Source: Tepidiforma thermophila
GTDB taxonomy: Bacteria > Chloroflexota > Dehalococcoidia > Tepidiformales > Tepidiformaceae
DNA length: 64,000 nucleotides
Direction of reading: 5' to 3'
Assembly (NCBI RefSeq): GCF_002563855.1
Contig: NZ_PDJQ01000001.1
Coordinates: 1,488,001 to 1,552,000 of the forward strand
Shown here: positions 38,837-47,606 of the stretch, one piece after another
Layout: each line of letters starts with the position of its first letter
Position numbering within the stretch: the first letter of the stretch is position 1
The notes under the pieces: model-generated
Seen by the model: the letters and a program-made list of their open reading frames with translations, nothing else
Told to the model about the DNA's origin: nothing
Database searches by the model: none
Program-made: the position numbers and the translations under genes

Positions 38837-40805
38837 GCCCAAGGCCCCGCAGGAACGCCTCGTTGCTCGGCTCCCGTCCGAGAAACTCCCGCACCAGCAC
38901 CTGGCCGTCGACCGAACCGCCGCGCTCGAGGATCGTCCTCCGGTACCGCCTTCCGACCTCCGCGCTCAGCGGCCCGGCCGCCTCGAACAGCGTGTACATG
39001 TCGTCGCCGAACACATGCGACCAGAGATAGCCGTAGTACCCCGCGTCGTAGCCGAACAGGTGCCCGAACCCCGACTGGAAGTGCGTCCCCGGCGTGTACG
39101 GGAATCCTGTGATCGGGTGCAGCTCCTCCACCAGCCTCGTCGAGTCGCCATCGAACCCGGGCGAGTGGTACCGCAGGTCCAGCGTCGCGAAGAAAATCTG
39201 TCGGGCCGCCATAATCCCGCTGTTCAGGTTCTTGGCGGCCACCATCGCGTCGACCAGGTGCCGCGGCAGCGGCTCGCCCGTCTGCCAGTGCCGCGAAAAC
39301 GAGGCCAGCACCTCCGGCTCCCAGCACCAGTGCTCCAGCATCTGGCTCGGGGCCTCGACGAAATCCCGCTCCGTTTGCGTCCCGCTAAATCGCGCCCGCT
39401 CGGCCCGCGTAAGCGTCTGGTGCATGATGTGCCCGAACTCGTGGAAGAACGTGACCACCTCGCTGTGCCGCAACAGCGACGGCTGCGTCGCCGATGGCTT
39501 CGTAAAGTTCGCCACAATCGCGCTGACCGGCTTCTGGTAGCTCCCGTCCCGCAGCCGCCGGCCCCGCCGCAGCGTGAATGCCGCCGCATGCCCGTACTTG
39601 TTCGGCCGCGGGAACAGGTCCATGTAGAACCGCGCGAACGGCGGCCCGCCCTCTGCGTCGCTGATGTCGAACGCCCGCACCTCCGGGTGCCAGCGCGGCG
39701 CCGTTGTGTTCTCCGCAAACCGCACGCCCAGCACCTGCTGGTACACCGCAAATAGCCCATCGACCACCGCGTCGAGCGGGAAGTACTGCGCGACCTCGAA
39801 GTCGTCGAATGCGTACCGGGACTTCAGCTGCTCGTTGTGCCAGTACCGCCAGTCCCAAATCTCGACCCGGTCCGAGCCCGTCCGCTCCTTCGCGAACGCC
39901 CGCATCTCCGCAAGGTCGCGCTCCGCCTTGACGGCGACCTTCGCACGGAGGTCCGCGAGGAACTCCTCCACCGCCTGCCGGGTGCCGGCCATCCGCGTCT
40001 CCGTCCGGTAGTCGGCCCACGAGGCATAGCCCAACAGCTCCGCCGCCTCCTGCCGAAGGCGGAGCGCCCGCTCCAGCAGCTCAACGTTCTGGCGCCCGCC
40101 CTTCCGCTGGTCCTTCTCGAAGAGCTGCCTCCGCAGTTCGCTGTCCGGGCAGTTCGCCATAAACGGCTGGATCTCCGGGTAGTCCAGCGACACGCGGTAG
40201 TAAACAACTCCGTCCCGCTCAACGGTCCGGAGCCGTTCGACCCACGCTTCCGGCATCCCCGCGAGCTGCTCCCGCGTCACTTCGATGCCGTCCTCGTAGT
40301 CGTCGATGTTGTTCCGGAACTGGATGCCGATGACCGCCAGCTCGTCCATGAGCTGCCGGACGCGCTCCCGCTGCTCCCGCGGCAGCCCAAAACCGTTTCG
40401 CCGGTAGTCGCGCAGCTCGAACGCGAGGTACCGTGCGTCCTCGCCCGTCAGCGCTTGCGCCTCGTCGCTCTCCGCGAACTGCCGCACCGCCTCGTACAGG
40501 TCCTCCCGGAACGCAAGCCCGACGAGATATCGGTCCAGCCGCTCATCCCATTCGCGCGCCGCCACCCGCAGGCTGTCGTCGGCCGAAACGTACGCGAGGA
40601 ACGCATACGCACCGGACGCCAGCGCTACCGGCTCGGTCGCATCTTCGAGCGCGAGCATCGTGTTGGCATAGGTCCGCTCGCCCGGCGCCAGCCGCACGAT
40701 CGCACCGACCCCCGCGTCGCAGGCGTCAATCGCCTGCTGGCAGGCCGCTCCCAGCTCCTCCGGCGTCAGCCGCTCCCAGTCCACGAGGTCGAGGTCGCTT
40801 CCCAT
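38829..40805 (-). CDS. M3-family metallopeptidase (oligopeptidase)
   Basis: Zinc oligopeptidase of 658 residues related to thimet oligopeptidase/peptidyl-dipeptidase. Zinc site HEFGH in FFHEFGHIMHQTL (about residue 463) with the third ligand Glu in EAPSQMLEHW about 25 residues on, and the substrate-binding HPITGFPYTPGTHFQSGFGH segment nearer the C-terminus. No signal peptide; it probably degrades cytoplasmic peptides. It begins 7 bp after the TPP-enzyme gene stops and is likely co-transcribed. Confidence 0.93.
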   Translation of the reverse strand: MGSDLDLVDWERLTPEELGAACQQAIDACDAGVGAIVRLAPGERTYANTMLALEDATEPVALASGAYAFLAYVSADDSLRVAAREWDERLDRYLVGLAFREDLYEAVRQFAESDEAQALTGEDARYLAFELRDYRRNGFGLPREQRERVRQLMDELAVIGIQFRNNIDDYEDGIEVTREQLAGMPEAWVERLRTVERDGVVYYRVSLDYPEIQPFMANCPDSELRRQLFEKDQRKGGRQNVELLERALRLRQEAAELLGYASWADYRTETRMAGTRQAVEEFLADLRAKVAVKAERDLAEMRAFAKERTGSDRVEIWDWRYWHNEQLKSRYAFDDFEVAQYFPLDAVVDGLFAVYQQVLGVRFAENTTAPRWHPEVRAFDISDAEGGPPFARFYMDLFPRPNKYGHAAAFTLRRGRRLRDGSYQKPVSAIVANFTKPSATQPSLLRHSEVVTFFHEFGHIMHQTLTRAERARFSGTQTERDFVEAPSQMLEHWCWEPEVLASFSRHWQTGEPLPRHLVDAMVAAKNLNSGIMAARQIFFATLDLRYHSPGFDGDSTRLVEELHPITGFPYTPGTHFQSGFGHLFGYDAGYYGYLWSHVFGDDMYTLFEAAGPLSAEVGRRYRRTILERGGSVDGQVLVREFLGREPSNEAFLRGLGLT

Positions 40806-40812
40806 CGCGGTC

Positions 40813-42468
40813 CTATCGGGTCAGCCACGCGAACTGCTGCGGCTTTCGCTGGCTCCGCGCGCTGATCATGATGTTCACAATTGCCGGCTTGTCGCAGGCG
40901 AGCGCGGCCTCCAGCGCAGGCCGGAGCTCCGAGGGCTGGGTCACGAAAAAGCCCTTCCCGCCGTAGATCTCGGCCATCTTTTCATAATGCGCGTTCGGGG
41001 TGTACGCGCTCGGCGGCACCCGCGTCGGGTCGAGCTCGTCCGGCCCGCCCCCGATGCCGTTGTTGTTGATGATGATGAACACAATGTTGTTCAGCCCGTA
41101 TCGCGCCGCCGTCTCGACCTCCATCCCGCTGAAGCCGAACGCCGAGTCGCCTTCGATGCAGAACACCCGCTTGTCCGGGTGAACCGCAGCCGCCGCAATC
41201 GCCTGCCCGACGCCGACGCCCATCGTCCCGAATGAGCCGGCATCCAGCCGGTGCCGCGGGTAGAAGTTCGGCATCAGCGTCCGCCCGATGTCCATCGTGT
41301 TCGCACCTTCGTTGACGATGATTGCGTCGCGCGGGATGTACTCCCGGATATCGCGGTACACCCGGTAGTACCCCATCGGCACCGACTCGTCGGCCATCAT
41401 CTCCGCCACGGTGGCTGCGTTCTCTTCGATCTTCTTCCGCAGGCCGGTCCACCACGTGGTCTCCGCCGGGTACTGCCAGGGCGCCCGGGTCAGCGCCTCG
41501 TTCATCTGACCGACAATCGCCTTCGCGTCGCCGACCAGCGCCACCTCAGCCGGCACGTTATTCCCGATCTCCTCTGCAGCGATATCCACCTGGATAACGC
41601 GCACCTTCGGGTCGAACCGTGGCGGCAGGCCAAAGTGCAGGATCCAGTTCAGCCGCGCACCGAGCAGGAGCACTACGTCCGCGTTCTGCAGCGCGAACGA
41701 CCGCGCCGGCGAAATCGCCAGCGGGTGGTCGTCCGGCACGACCCCCTTGCCCATCGGCGTCGGCAGGAACGGCAGCTGCGTCGCATCGATGAACTTCCGC
41801 ACCTCCTCCTCGGCCCGCGCGTACGCCGCTCCCTTGCCCACGATGACCAGCGGCCGCTCTGCGGACTTCAGCGCCTCGAGCGCCCGCTCGATGTTCTCCC
41901 ATGGCGCCAGGGTCCGCGGCGGGTCCGGGCAGCGCGGCGGGAAATGGACCTCGCTCTCGTCGACACTCCCAGTAATCAGGTCCCCCGGCAGGTCGAGGTA
42001 CGCCGCGCCCGGCCGCCCGTAGATGGTCGCCCGCACCGCCTGCTCGACGAAGAACGGAATTCGTCGCGTGCTGTCCGGCCGGGCCGCGTACTTCGCGTAC
42101 GGCCGCGCCGTCTCGATCTGCGGCGCCTCCTGGAATGCGCCCTGCCCGTTCTGGTACGAATCGTTCGCTCCGCCGATAAGGATCATCGGCCAGCAGTTCG
42201 CCCAGGCATTCGCCATCCCCGCGATCCCGTGCACCATCCCCGGCCCCGACACCGCGAGGCAGACGCCTGGCCGCCCGGTCAGGTAGCCGATCGCCGCCGC
42301 CGCATAGCTCGCAGCCTGCTCGTTCCGGAACCCGAAGAACTTGATGCCTTCGCGCTGTGCATGGACCGCAATCGGCACCACCGGGATGCCGACCACTCCG
42401 AACATGTACTCCACGCCCTGCTGTTTCAGCGCCTTCGCCACGATCTGGGCCCCTGTCAGCTCGGCCAT
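40813..42468 (-). CDS. 2-Hydroxyacyl-CoA lyase / oxalyl-CoA decarboxylase-family TPP enzyme
   Basis: Thiamine-diphosphate enzyme of 551 residues. The N-terminal Pyr domain has GVVGIPVVPIA and the catalytic Glu in FRNEQAA, followed by AIGYLTGRPGVCLAVSGPG, wording close to 2-hydroxyacyl-CoA lyase. The PP domain has the GDSAFGFSGMEVETA...NNNG diphosphate/Mg motif. The C-terminus ends in KPQQFAWLTR, matching the active-site lid of the HACL/OXC branch rather than acetolactate synthase. It predicts cleavage of 2-hydroxyacyl-CoA to formyl-CoA and an aldehyde, or oxalyl-CoA decarboxylation. GAGGTG lies 8 nt before the ATG. Confidence 0.88.
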   Translation of the reverse strand: MAELTGAQIVAKALKQQGVEYMFGVVGIPVVPIAVHAQREGIKFFGFRNEQAASYAAAAIGYLTGRPGVCLAVSGPGMVHGIAGMANAWANCWPMILIGGANDSYQNGQGAFQEAPQIETARPYAKYAARPDSTRRIPFFVEQAVRATIYGRPGAAYLDLPGDLITGSVDESEVHFPPRCPDPPRTLAPWENIERALEALKSAERPLVIVGKGAAYARAEEEVRKFIDATQLPFLPTPMGKGVVPDDHPLAISPARSFALQNADVVLLLGARLNWILHFGLPPRFDPKVRVIQVDIAAEEIGNNVPAEVALVGDAKAIVGQMNEALTRAPWQYPAETTWWTGLRKKIEENAATVAEMMADESVPMGYYRVYRDIREYIPRDAIIVNEGANTMDIGRTLMPNFYPRHRLDAGSFGTMGVGVGQAIAAAAVHPDKRVFCIEGDSAFGFSGMEVETAARYGLNNIVFIIINNNGIGGGPDELDPTRVPPSAYTPNAHYEKMAEIYGGKGFFVTQPSELRPALEAALACDKPAIVNIMISARSQRKPQQFAWLTR

Positions 42469-42504
42469 CGCAACGTCACCTCGTGTTCCAATCTCGTGCC
42501 GGCA

Positions 42505-42510
42505 ACTCTA
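42505..42510 (-). promoter_or_regulatory. Candidate -10 box of the TPP-enzyme/M3-peptidase operon
   Basis: TAGAGT on the minus strand, giving a predicted leader of about 30 nt that contains a Shine-Dalgarno. It contrasts with the leaderless spacing of the divergent tlyA start. Confidence 0.4.
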
Positions 42511-42546
42511 CGGGAACCCGCTCCCACCGTACACGCCGCCGCGGTG

Positions 42547-42552
42547 TAGCCT
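42547..42552 (+). promoter_or_regulatory. Leaderless-type -10 box of tlyA
   Basis: TAGCCT, 6 nt before GTG 42559, with no Shine-Dalgarno. Confidence 0.45.
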
Positions 42553-42558
42553 CTGAAC

Positions 42559-43296
42559 GTGGCCCGCGTCCGTGCCGACCTCCTCCTCGTCCAGCGCGGC
42601 CTCGCCGAATCCCGCGAGCAGGCCCGCCAGCTGATCATGGCCGGCCGGGTCCGCACCGGCACCCGCACGCTCGTAAAGCCCGCCGAACCGCTCGACCCTG
42701 CCGCGCCGCTCGAGGTGGTCGAACCGCTCCGCTACGTCTCCCGCGGCGGCCTCAAGCTCGAGGCCGCCCTCCGGGAATTCGGCATCGACCCCGCTGGCAC
42801 CACCTGCCTCGACCTCGGTGCATCAACCGGCGGCTTCACCGACTGCCTCCTCCAGCACGGCGCCGCCCGCGTCATCGCCATCGATGTCGGGCGCGGCCAG
42901 CTCCACCGCCGGCTCCGCGAAGACCCGCGGGTCATCCTCCTCGAAGGCGTGAACGCGCGCGACCTCCCGCCGCTCCCGCCGGTCGACCTCGTCGTCGCCG
43001 ACCTCTCCTTCATCTCCCTCCAAAAGGTCCTCCCCTCGGTGGCGGCGCGCGTTCCGCCGGGGACCCCCGTGATCGCCCTCCTCAAGCCCCAGTTCGAAGC
43101 TGGCCCCGCCGACGTCCCTCCAGGCGGCGTCATCCGCGACCCGGCCGTGCTCGACCGCGTCCGCGAGCGCTTCCTCGCCTGGGCGGCCGCCCACGGCTGG
43201 GCAACCTGTGGCATCATTCCATCGCCCATTCGCGGGGGCGACGGCAACACCGAATTCCTTGTACTGCTGCGCACCCCGCCCGCCGGAGTTGCCTGA
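42559..43296 (+). CDS. tlyA: TlyA-family 2'-O-ribose rRNA methyltransferase
   Basis: Methylates cytidines in rRNA, as in the TlyA/hemolysin A family. The 245-residue product has an S4 RNA-binding domain (residues 1-60, RADLLLVQRGLAESREQARQ) and an FtsJ-like methyltransferase with SAM motif CLDLGASTGGFTDCLL and the KDKE-type residues around it. It heads the tlyA-nadK-recN operon, whose genes overlap end to start. Confidence 0.93.
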   Translation: MARVRADLLLVQRGLAESREQARQLIMAGRVRTGTRTLVKPAEPLDPAAPLEVVEPLRYVSRGGLKLEAALREFGIDPAGTTCLDLGASTGGFTDCLLQHGAARVIAIDVGRGQLHRRLREDPRVILLEGVNARDLPPLPPVDLVVADLSFISLQKVLPSVAARVPPGTPVIALLKPQFEAGPADVPPGGVIRDPAVLDRVRERFLAWAAAHGWATCGIIPSPIRGGDGNTEFLVLLRTPPAGVA

Positions 43297-44150
43297 TGCT
43301 GCGCCGCGCCGTCATCTTCCATGCCCCCCGGAGCGAAGGCGCGCTCGCCTTTGCCCGCCAGGTCGCGCAGGAGTTCGGCCGTCGCGGCATCGATGCCGGC
43401 GTCTTCGATGCCTGGGGCCCGCCCCCGTGCGATGCCATCACCGCCTCCGACCTGATCGTCTGCGTCGGCGGCGACGGCACCGTCCTCCGCACTGCTCGCA
43501 TTGTCATCCCGCACGCCACGCCGATCCTCGGCGTCAATATGGGCCGCCTCGGCTTCCTCACCGACATGAGCCCGCGCGACTTCTTCAACGCCATCGAGCG
43601 AATCATCGCCGCCGACTGGCGCCTCGAAGAGCGGATCATGGTCCACGCCGACGTCATGGCCGATGGCGCCGCCCTCCACTCCTTCGATGGCCTGAACGAC
43701 ATCGTTGTCAGCCGCCGCTCGCCCGGGCGTCCCGTCTACGTCGACGTCCACATCGATGGCGCCCGCCTCGCCATCTTTCGCTGCGACGGCATCATCGTCG
43801 CCACGCCAACGGGTTCCACCGGCTACTCGCTGAGCGCGGGCGGCCCCATCCTCGCCCCCACCGAGCACCACCTCGTCCTGACCCCGGTCTCGGCCCACCT
43901 CGCCCTCGGCCGGTCGCTCGTGCTCCAGCCGGATTCAACCATCGAAATGGCCGTCACCAGCGAACAGGGCGCCATCCTCAGCATCGACGGCCAGGAGGAC
44001 GAGCCGGTCGCCGCAGGCGTGCGCATCGTCGTCCGTCAGAGCCCCCATGTCACCCGCTTCGTGCGCTTCCGTGAGCCGTCCAGCTTCTACGCCGAACTCG
44101 CCGAAAAGCTCGAAATGCAGCTCTCCAGCACCATGAACCCCAGTGCTTGA
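43296..44150 (+). CDS. nadK: NAD kinase
   Basis: Phosphorylates NAD to NADP. The 284-residue product has the GGDGT motif (VCVGGDGTVLR, about residues 56-66), the NMGRLGFLTD loop and the TPTGSTGYSLSAGGP motif. ATG 43296 overlaps the tlyA stop (TGATG); the open frame further upstream is antisense noise over tlyA. Confidence 0.95.
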   Translation: MLRRAVIFHAPRSEGALAFARQVAQEFGRRGIDAGVFDAWGPPPCDAITASDLIVCVGGDGTVLRTARIVIPHATPILGVNMGRLGFLTDMSPRDFFNAIERIIAADWRLEERIMVHADVMADGAALHSFDGLNDIVVSRRSPGRPVYVDVHIDGARLAIFRCDGIIVATPTGSTGYSLSAGGPILAPTEHHLVLTPVSAHLALGRSLVLQPDSTIEMAVTSEQGAILSIDGQEDEPVAAGVRIVVRQSPHVTRFVRFREPSSFYAELAEKLEMQLSSTMNPSA

Positions 44151-45831
44151 ACAGCTCGAAATCACCTCCTTCGCCGTTGCCCGCAACGTCGCCATCGACC
44201 TCGGCCCCGGGCTGACCGTCTTCACCGGCGAAACCGGGGCCGGCAAGTCGCTGGTCGTCGATGCCATCGCCTTCGCCTTCGGCGCGCGAATGGGCCGCGA
44301 GGTCATCGCCGCCGGCGCCGACCGCGCGACCGTCCGCGCCGCGCTCCGCCTCGGATGGCCGACGGTCATCGAACGCACACTCACCCTCGGTGGGCGCTCG
44401 ACCTACCGCATCGACGGCCAGCCTGCCCGCTACGAAGACGTCCGCGCCCTCGCCGAGGGCTTCCTCGATATCCACGGCCAGTCCGAGCAGCTCGCCATCC
44501 TCCGGCCGGCGGTCCAGCTTGCCGCGCTCGACGAGTTTGCCGGCCTCCAGGCCGACCGCACAGCGCTCGCCTCTACCGTCCGCGAGCTCCGCGAGGTCCG
44601 CCGAAAGCTCGCCTCCCTCCGCTCCGATGCCCGCGAGCGCGAGCGGCTCATCGAGCGCCTCTCTTTCGAAGTTGCCGAGATTGACGCCGCCGCGCCCGTC
44701 CCCGGTGAAGACGAATCGCTCCGCGCCGAGCAGGCGCGCCTCGGCAACGCCGCCCGCCTGCGCGAGGGAGCCGAACGCGCGCTCGCCGCCCTTGATGAAC
44801 CGGCAATCGGCGAGGTGCTTTCCGCCGTGCGCGTCATCGCCGGCCGCGACCCCGGCGCTGCCGACCTTGCCGACCTCGCCGGCATCCTCGAAACCGCCAG
44901 CATGGACCTCCGCCGCGCCCTCCGCGCCTACCGCGATGCGCTCGATGAAGACCCGGAGCGGCTCGCCGCCGTCACCGAACGCCTCGACCTGCTCGCGCGG
45001 CTCCAGCGCAAATACGGCGACACCATCGCCGCCGTCCTCGCCTACCGAGACACTGCAGCCCGCCAGCTCGCCGACCTCACCGGGGCCGGCGCCTCGCTCG
45101 AGGAGCTCGAGGCCGCCGAATCCCGCCTCCTCGAGACGCTCGGCCGCCAGGCTGCCGACCTCTCGATACGCCGGAGAGCCGCCGCCGGTGCGCTTGTCGG
45201 TGCCATCGCTGCCGAGCTGGACCTCCTCGGCATGACCGGCGCCCGCCTGGCCGTCGCCTTCACCTGCGATGACGACCCGGCCGGGCCGCTCGTCGCCCTC
45301 CCTGACTACGAGGTCGTCGCCGGCGCCGCGGACGAAGCCGCCGCGCCCTCGCCGGAACCGGCCCCCCGCGCCTTCACCGAGGCCGGCGTCGACCGCGTCG
45401 AGTTCCTCGCCTCCTTCAACCCCGGCGAACCCCCGCGGCCCCTCGGCACCGTCGCCAGCGGCGGCGAAACCTCCCGCTTCCTCCTCGCCCTCACGGTTGC
45501 CCTCGGCCAGGCTACCGAGGGCCGGCTCGAAGTCCTCGACGAAGTCGACGAAGGCGTCGGCGGCCGGACCGGCGCGGTCGTCGGGCGCGCCCTGCGGCGC
45601 CTCGCCGCGCGGCACCAGGTCCTCTGTATCACCCACCTCCCGCAGGTAGCCGCCGCTGCCGACCGCCACTTCGTCGTCGAAAAGCGCACCGACGGGCGCC
45701 ACACCTGGTCCGAGGTCCGCGAGGTTGCCGGGGAGGCCCGCCGGGCCGAGCTTGCTGCCATGCTCGGTGGCGTTACTCCCGCCAATCTTGCTGCCGCCGA
45801 CGAACTCCTCGGCTCAGCCGCCGCGTCCTGA
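44143..45831 (+). CDS. recN: DNA repair protein RecN
   Basis: SMC-like ATPase of 562 residues for double-strand-break repair. Walker A is GETGAGKSLVVD near the N-terminus, a long Arg/Glu-rich coiled-coil region spans about residues 150-380, and the signature VASGGETSRF is followed by Walker B LEVLDEVDEGVGG. It starts at GTG 44143, overlapping the nadK stop by 8 bp. The TlyA-NadK-RecN order is a common bacterial arrangement. No LexA box is visible before it, so it would follow the operon promoter. Confidence 0.95.
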   Translation: MLEQLEITSFAVARNVAIDLGPGLTVFTGETGAGKSLVVDAIAFAFGARMGREVIAAGADRATVRAALRLGWPTVIERTLTLGGRSTYRIDGQPARYEDVRALAEGFLDIHGQSEQLAILRPAVQLAALDEFAGLQADRTALASTVRELREVRRKLASLRSDARERERLIERLSFEVAEIDAAAPVPGEDESLRAEQARLGNAARLREGAERALAALDEPAIGEVLSAVRVIAGRDPGAADLADLAGILETASMDLRRALRAYRDALDEDPERLAAVTERLDLLARLQRKYGDTIAAVLAYRDTAARQLADLTGAGASLEELEAAESRLLETLGRQAADLSIRRRAAAGALVGAIAAELDLLGMTGARLAVAFTCDDDPAGPLVALPDYEVVAGAADEAAAPSPEPAPRAFTEAGVDRVEFLASFNPGEPPRPLGTVASGGETSRFLLALTVALGQATEGRLEVLDEVDEGVGGRTGAVVGRALRRLAARHQVLCITHLPQVAAAADRHFVVEKRTDGRHTWSEVREVAGEARRAELAAMLGGVTPANLAAADELLGSAAAS

Positions 45832-46008
45832 GCGCTCTCCCAGGCGCTGCCGCAGTGTAACCACCCGGCGCACCGCTTCGCGCATCGCGTAGCCGGGCTC
45901 GCCGGCCGCCCGCTCGGCCTGCAGCGCCACCACGATAGCCTCCAGCGCCGCCACAATCTCACGGAGGACCTCCCGCCCGTCCGGTCCCTCGAATACGCCG
46001 CTATCCAT
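45814..46008 (-). CDS. Possible small helical protein
   Basis: Short frame of 64 residues with host-like G/C-ending codons. Predicted as one or two amphipathic helices (REVLREIVAALEAIVVALQ). It overlaps the recN end by 18 bp in antisense. No Shine-Dalgarno is clear. The layout is loosely like an exonuclease VII small subunit but no xseA is near. It may be spurious. Confidence 0.4.
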   Translation of the reverse strand: MDSGVFEGPDGREVLREIVAALEAIVVALQAERAAGEPGYAMREAVRRVVTLRQRLGERSGRGG

Positions 46009-46086
46009 GGCCCCAGTCTCACCGCACCCGGCCGAACGGCACAGGGCCGAAGCCGTGACGGCCCGGTGGAGGTTTCGGCTCCCCGC

Positions 46087-46719
46087 TCAGGCGTCCTTCC
46101 GGAAGTGCGAGGTCGCCAGCTCGTCGGCGTAGGCATTCCAGCGCGACGTCGCATGCCCGCGCACCCACGCCACCCGCACCAGCGGAAGCTGCTGCTTCAG
46201 CGCCCACGCCCGCTGCACAAGGTCGAGGTTCATCACCGGCCCGTCCTTCCGCTTCCACCCGCGGGCCTCCCACCCCTTCGCCCACTCATTGAGCGTCCGC
46301 ACCACCAGCTGGCTGTCCGAATAGACCGTGATCGGCTCGTCCCGCGGCGCCATCTCCAGCCCCGCAATCATCGCGGTCCACTCCATCCGGTTGTTCGTCG
46401 TCGCGGGTTCGAAACCGTGCCGCTCCTCGATGACCCGTCCGTCCCGGACGTAGACCGCGCCCCAGCCGCCGGGTCCCGGGTTCCCCTGGCAGGCGCCGTC
46501 GGTGAAGATGCCCGTCTGGGGGTCCTCCTCGGGTGCAGCTTCGGGAGGTCGGGAGGCCGCCGCGGCCGGTCTCGAACCGTCCCCGGCTGCCGCGGTTCCG
46601 CGCTTGGAGCGCCTGCGGCACGCGAGGCACAGCCGCGGCTGCCAGTTGGGGTACTTCGCCCGGACTGAGGCCGGGAGCGTGAACGGCTCGCCGCATGCCT
46701 CGCACCGGTACGTGGTCAT
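46087..46719 (-). CDS. rnhA: Ribonuclease HI with N-terminal zinc ribbon
   Basis: Cuts RNA in RNA-DNA hybrids. The 210-residue product begins with a CxxC...CxxC zinc-ribbon-like unit (CEACGEPF and CLACRRR, residues 6-37), an Ala/Pro linker, and then an RNase HI domain. The catalytic acids are FTDGAC, MEWTA, YSDSQLV and a final Asp in WNAYADELA. Start at ATG 46719 is set by a TAGAGT hexamer ending 7 nt upstream; the GTG two codons earlier would be too close to it. Confidence 0.88.
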   Translation of the reverse strand: MTTYRCEACGEPFTLPASVRAKYPNWQPRLCLACRRRSKRGTAAAGDGSRPAAAASRPPEAAPEEDPQTGIFTDGACQGNPGPGGWGAVYVRDGRVIEERHGFEPATTNNRMEWTAMIAGLEMAPRDEPITVYSDSQLVVRTLNEWAKGWEARGWKRKDGPVMNLDLVQRAWALKQQLPLVRVAWVRGHATSRWNAYADELATSHFRKDA

Positions 46720-46726
46720 CGCCACG

Positions 46727-46732
46727 ACTCTA
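46727..46732 (-). promoter_or_regulatory. Leaderless-type -10 box of the RNase HI gene
   Basis: TAGAGT on the minus strand, 7 nt before ATG 46719. Confidence 0.5.
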
Positions 46733-46796
46733 GAAGCCCGCGGGCTTCCGGACTACGCCTGCTGCAATCCGGCAGCTCATCCCCCGGGAGGTGTCC

Positions 46797-47567
46797 ATGG
46801 CCGGCAGGCTTAACGGCAGGGTCGCCATTGTCACTGGCGCCGGCTCCCAGACCGAAGGCATCGGCAACGGACGCGCTACGGCCGTGCTCTTCGCCCGCGA
46901 AGGCGCCCGTGTCCTGCTGGTCGACCGCCGCCTCGAGGCTGCCGAGCTCACCGCTCGCCTCATCGCCGAGGAGCACGGCGAGGCCGAGCCCTTTGCCGCC
47001 GACGTCACCAGCGAAGCCGCCTGCCGGGCCATGGTCGAACGCGCCCTCGGGCGCTGGGGCCGCCTCGACATCCTCGTCAACAACGTCGGCATCGGCATCG
47101 CCAAGCGCATCACCGAGGTCACGCTCGAAGAGTGGGAGCTCCAGATGCGAGTCAATGTCACCAGCATGGCTCTTGCCAGCAAGCACGCCATCCCGGCAAT
47201 GCTCGCCACCGCGGGCGGCGGCGCAATCGTCAACATCTCCTCGATTGCCTCGCAGCGCGGACGCGGTCTGGCCCCGTATGCCGCATCCAAGGGCGCCGTC
47301 GAGGCCTTGACCCGCGCCATGGCCGCCGACCACGGCCGCGACGGCATCCGCGTCAACGCCATCGCGCCCGGCCCCGCCTACACGCCCATGGTTTCCGCCC
47401 GCGGCATGCCGGAATCAGTCCGCGAGGCGCGCCGCAAGTCAACCGCGCTTGGCATCGAAGGCACCGCCTGGGATATCGCATGGGCCGCCGTCTACCTCGC
47501 CTCTGACGAGGCCCGGTGGGTCACCGGAGTCGTCCTCCCGGTCGATGGCGGCGTCCTCGTGAACTGA
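46797..47567 (+). CDS. SDR family oxidoreductase
   Basis: Classical short-chain dehydrogenase of 256 residues. The cofactor loop is TGAGSQTEGIGNG (longer than the usual TGxxxGxG, as in some dehydrogenases acting on hydroxy acids or steroids), then NNVG and the catalytic Ser with YAASK. ATG 46797 has GGGAGG 5 nt upstream. Substrate unknown. Confidence 0.88.
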   Translation: MAGRLNGRVAIVTGAGSQTEGIGNGRATAVLFAREGARVLLVDRRLEAAELTARLIAEEHGEAEPFAADVTSEAACRAMVERALGRWGRLDILVNNVGIGIAKRITEVTLEEWELQMRVNVTSMALASKHAIPAMLATAGGGAIVNISSIASQRGRGLAPYAASKGAVEALTRAMAADHGRDGIRVNAIAPGPAYTPMVSARGMPESVREARRKSTALGIEGTAWDIAWAAVYLASDEARWVTGVVLPVDGGVLVN

Positions 47568-47606
47568 CCCCTGCGCGTTGCCGTTCCGACGGTCGAACTT
47601 CCCGGT

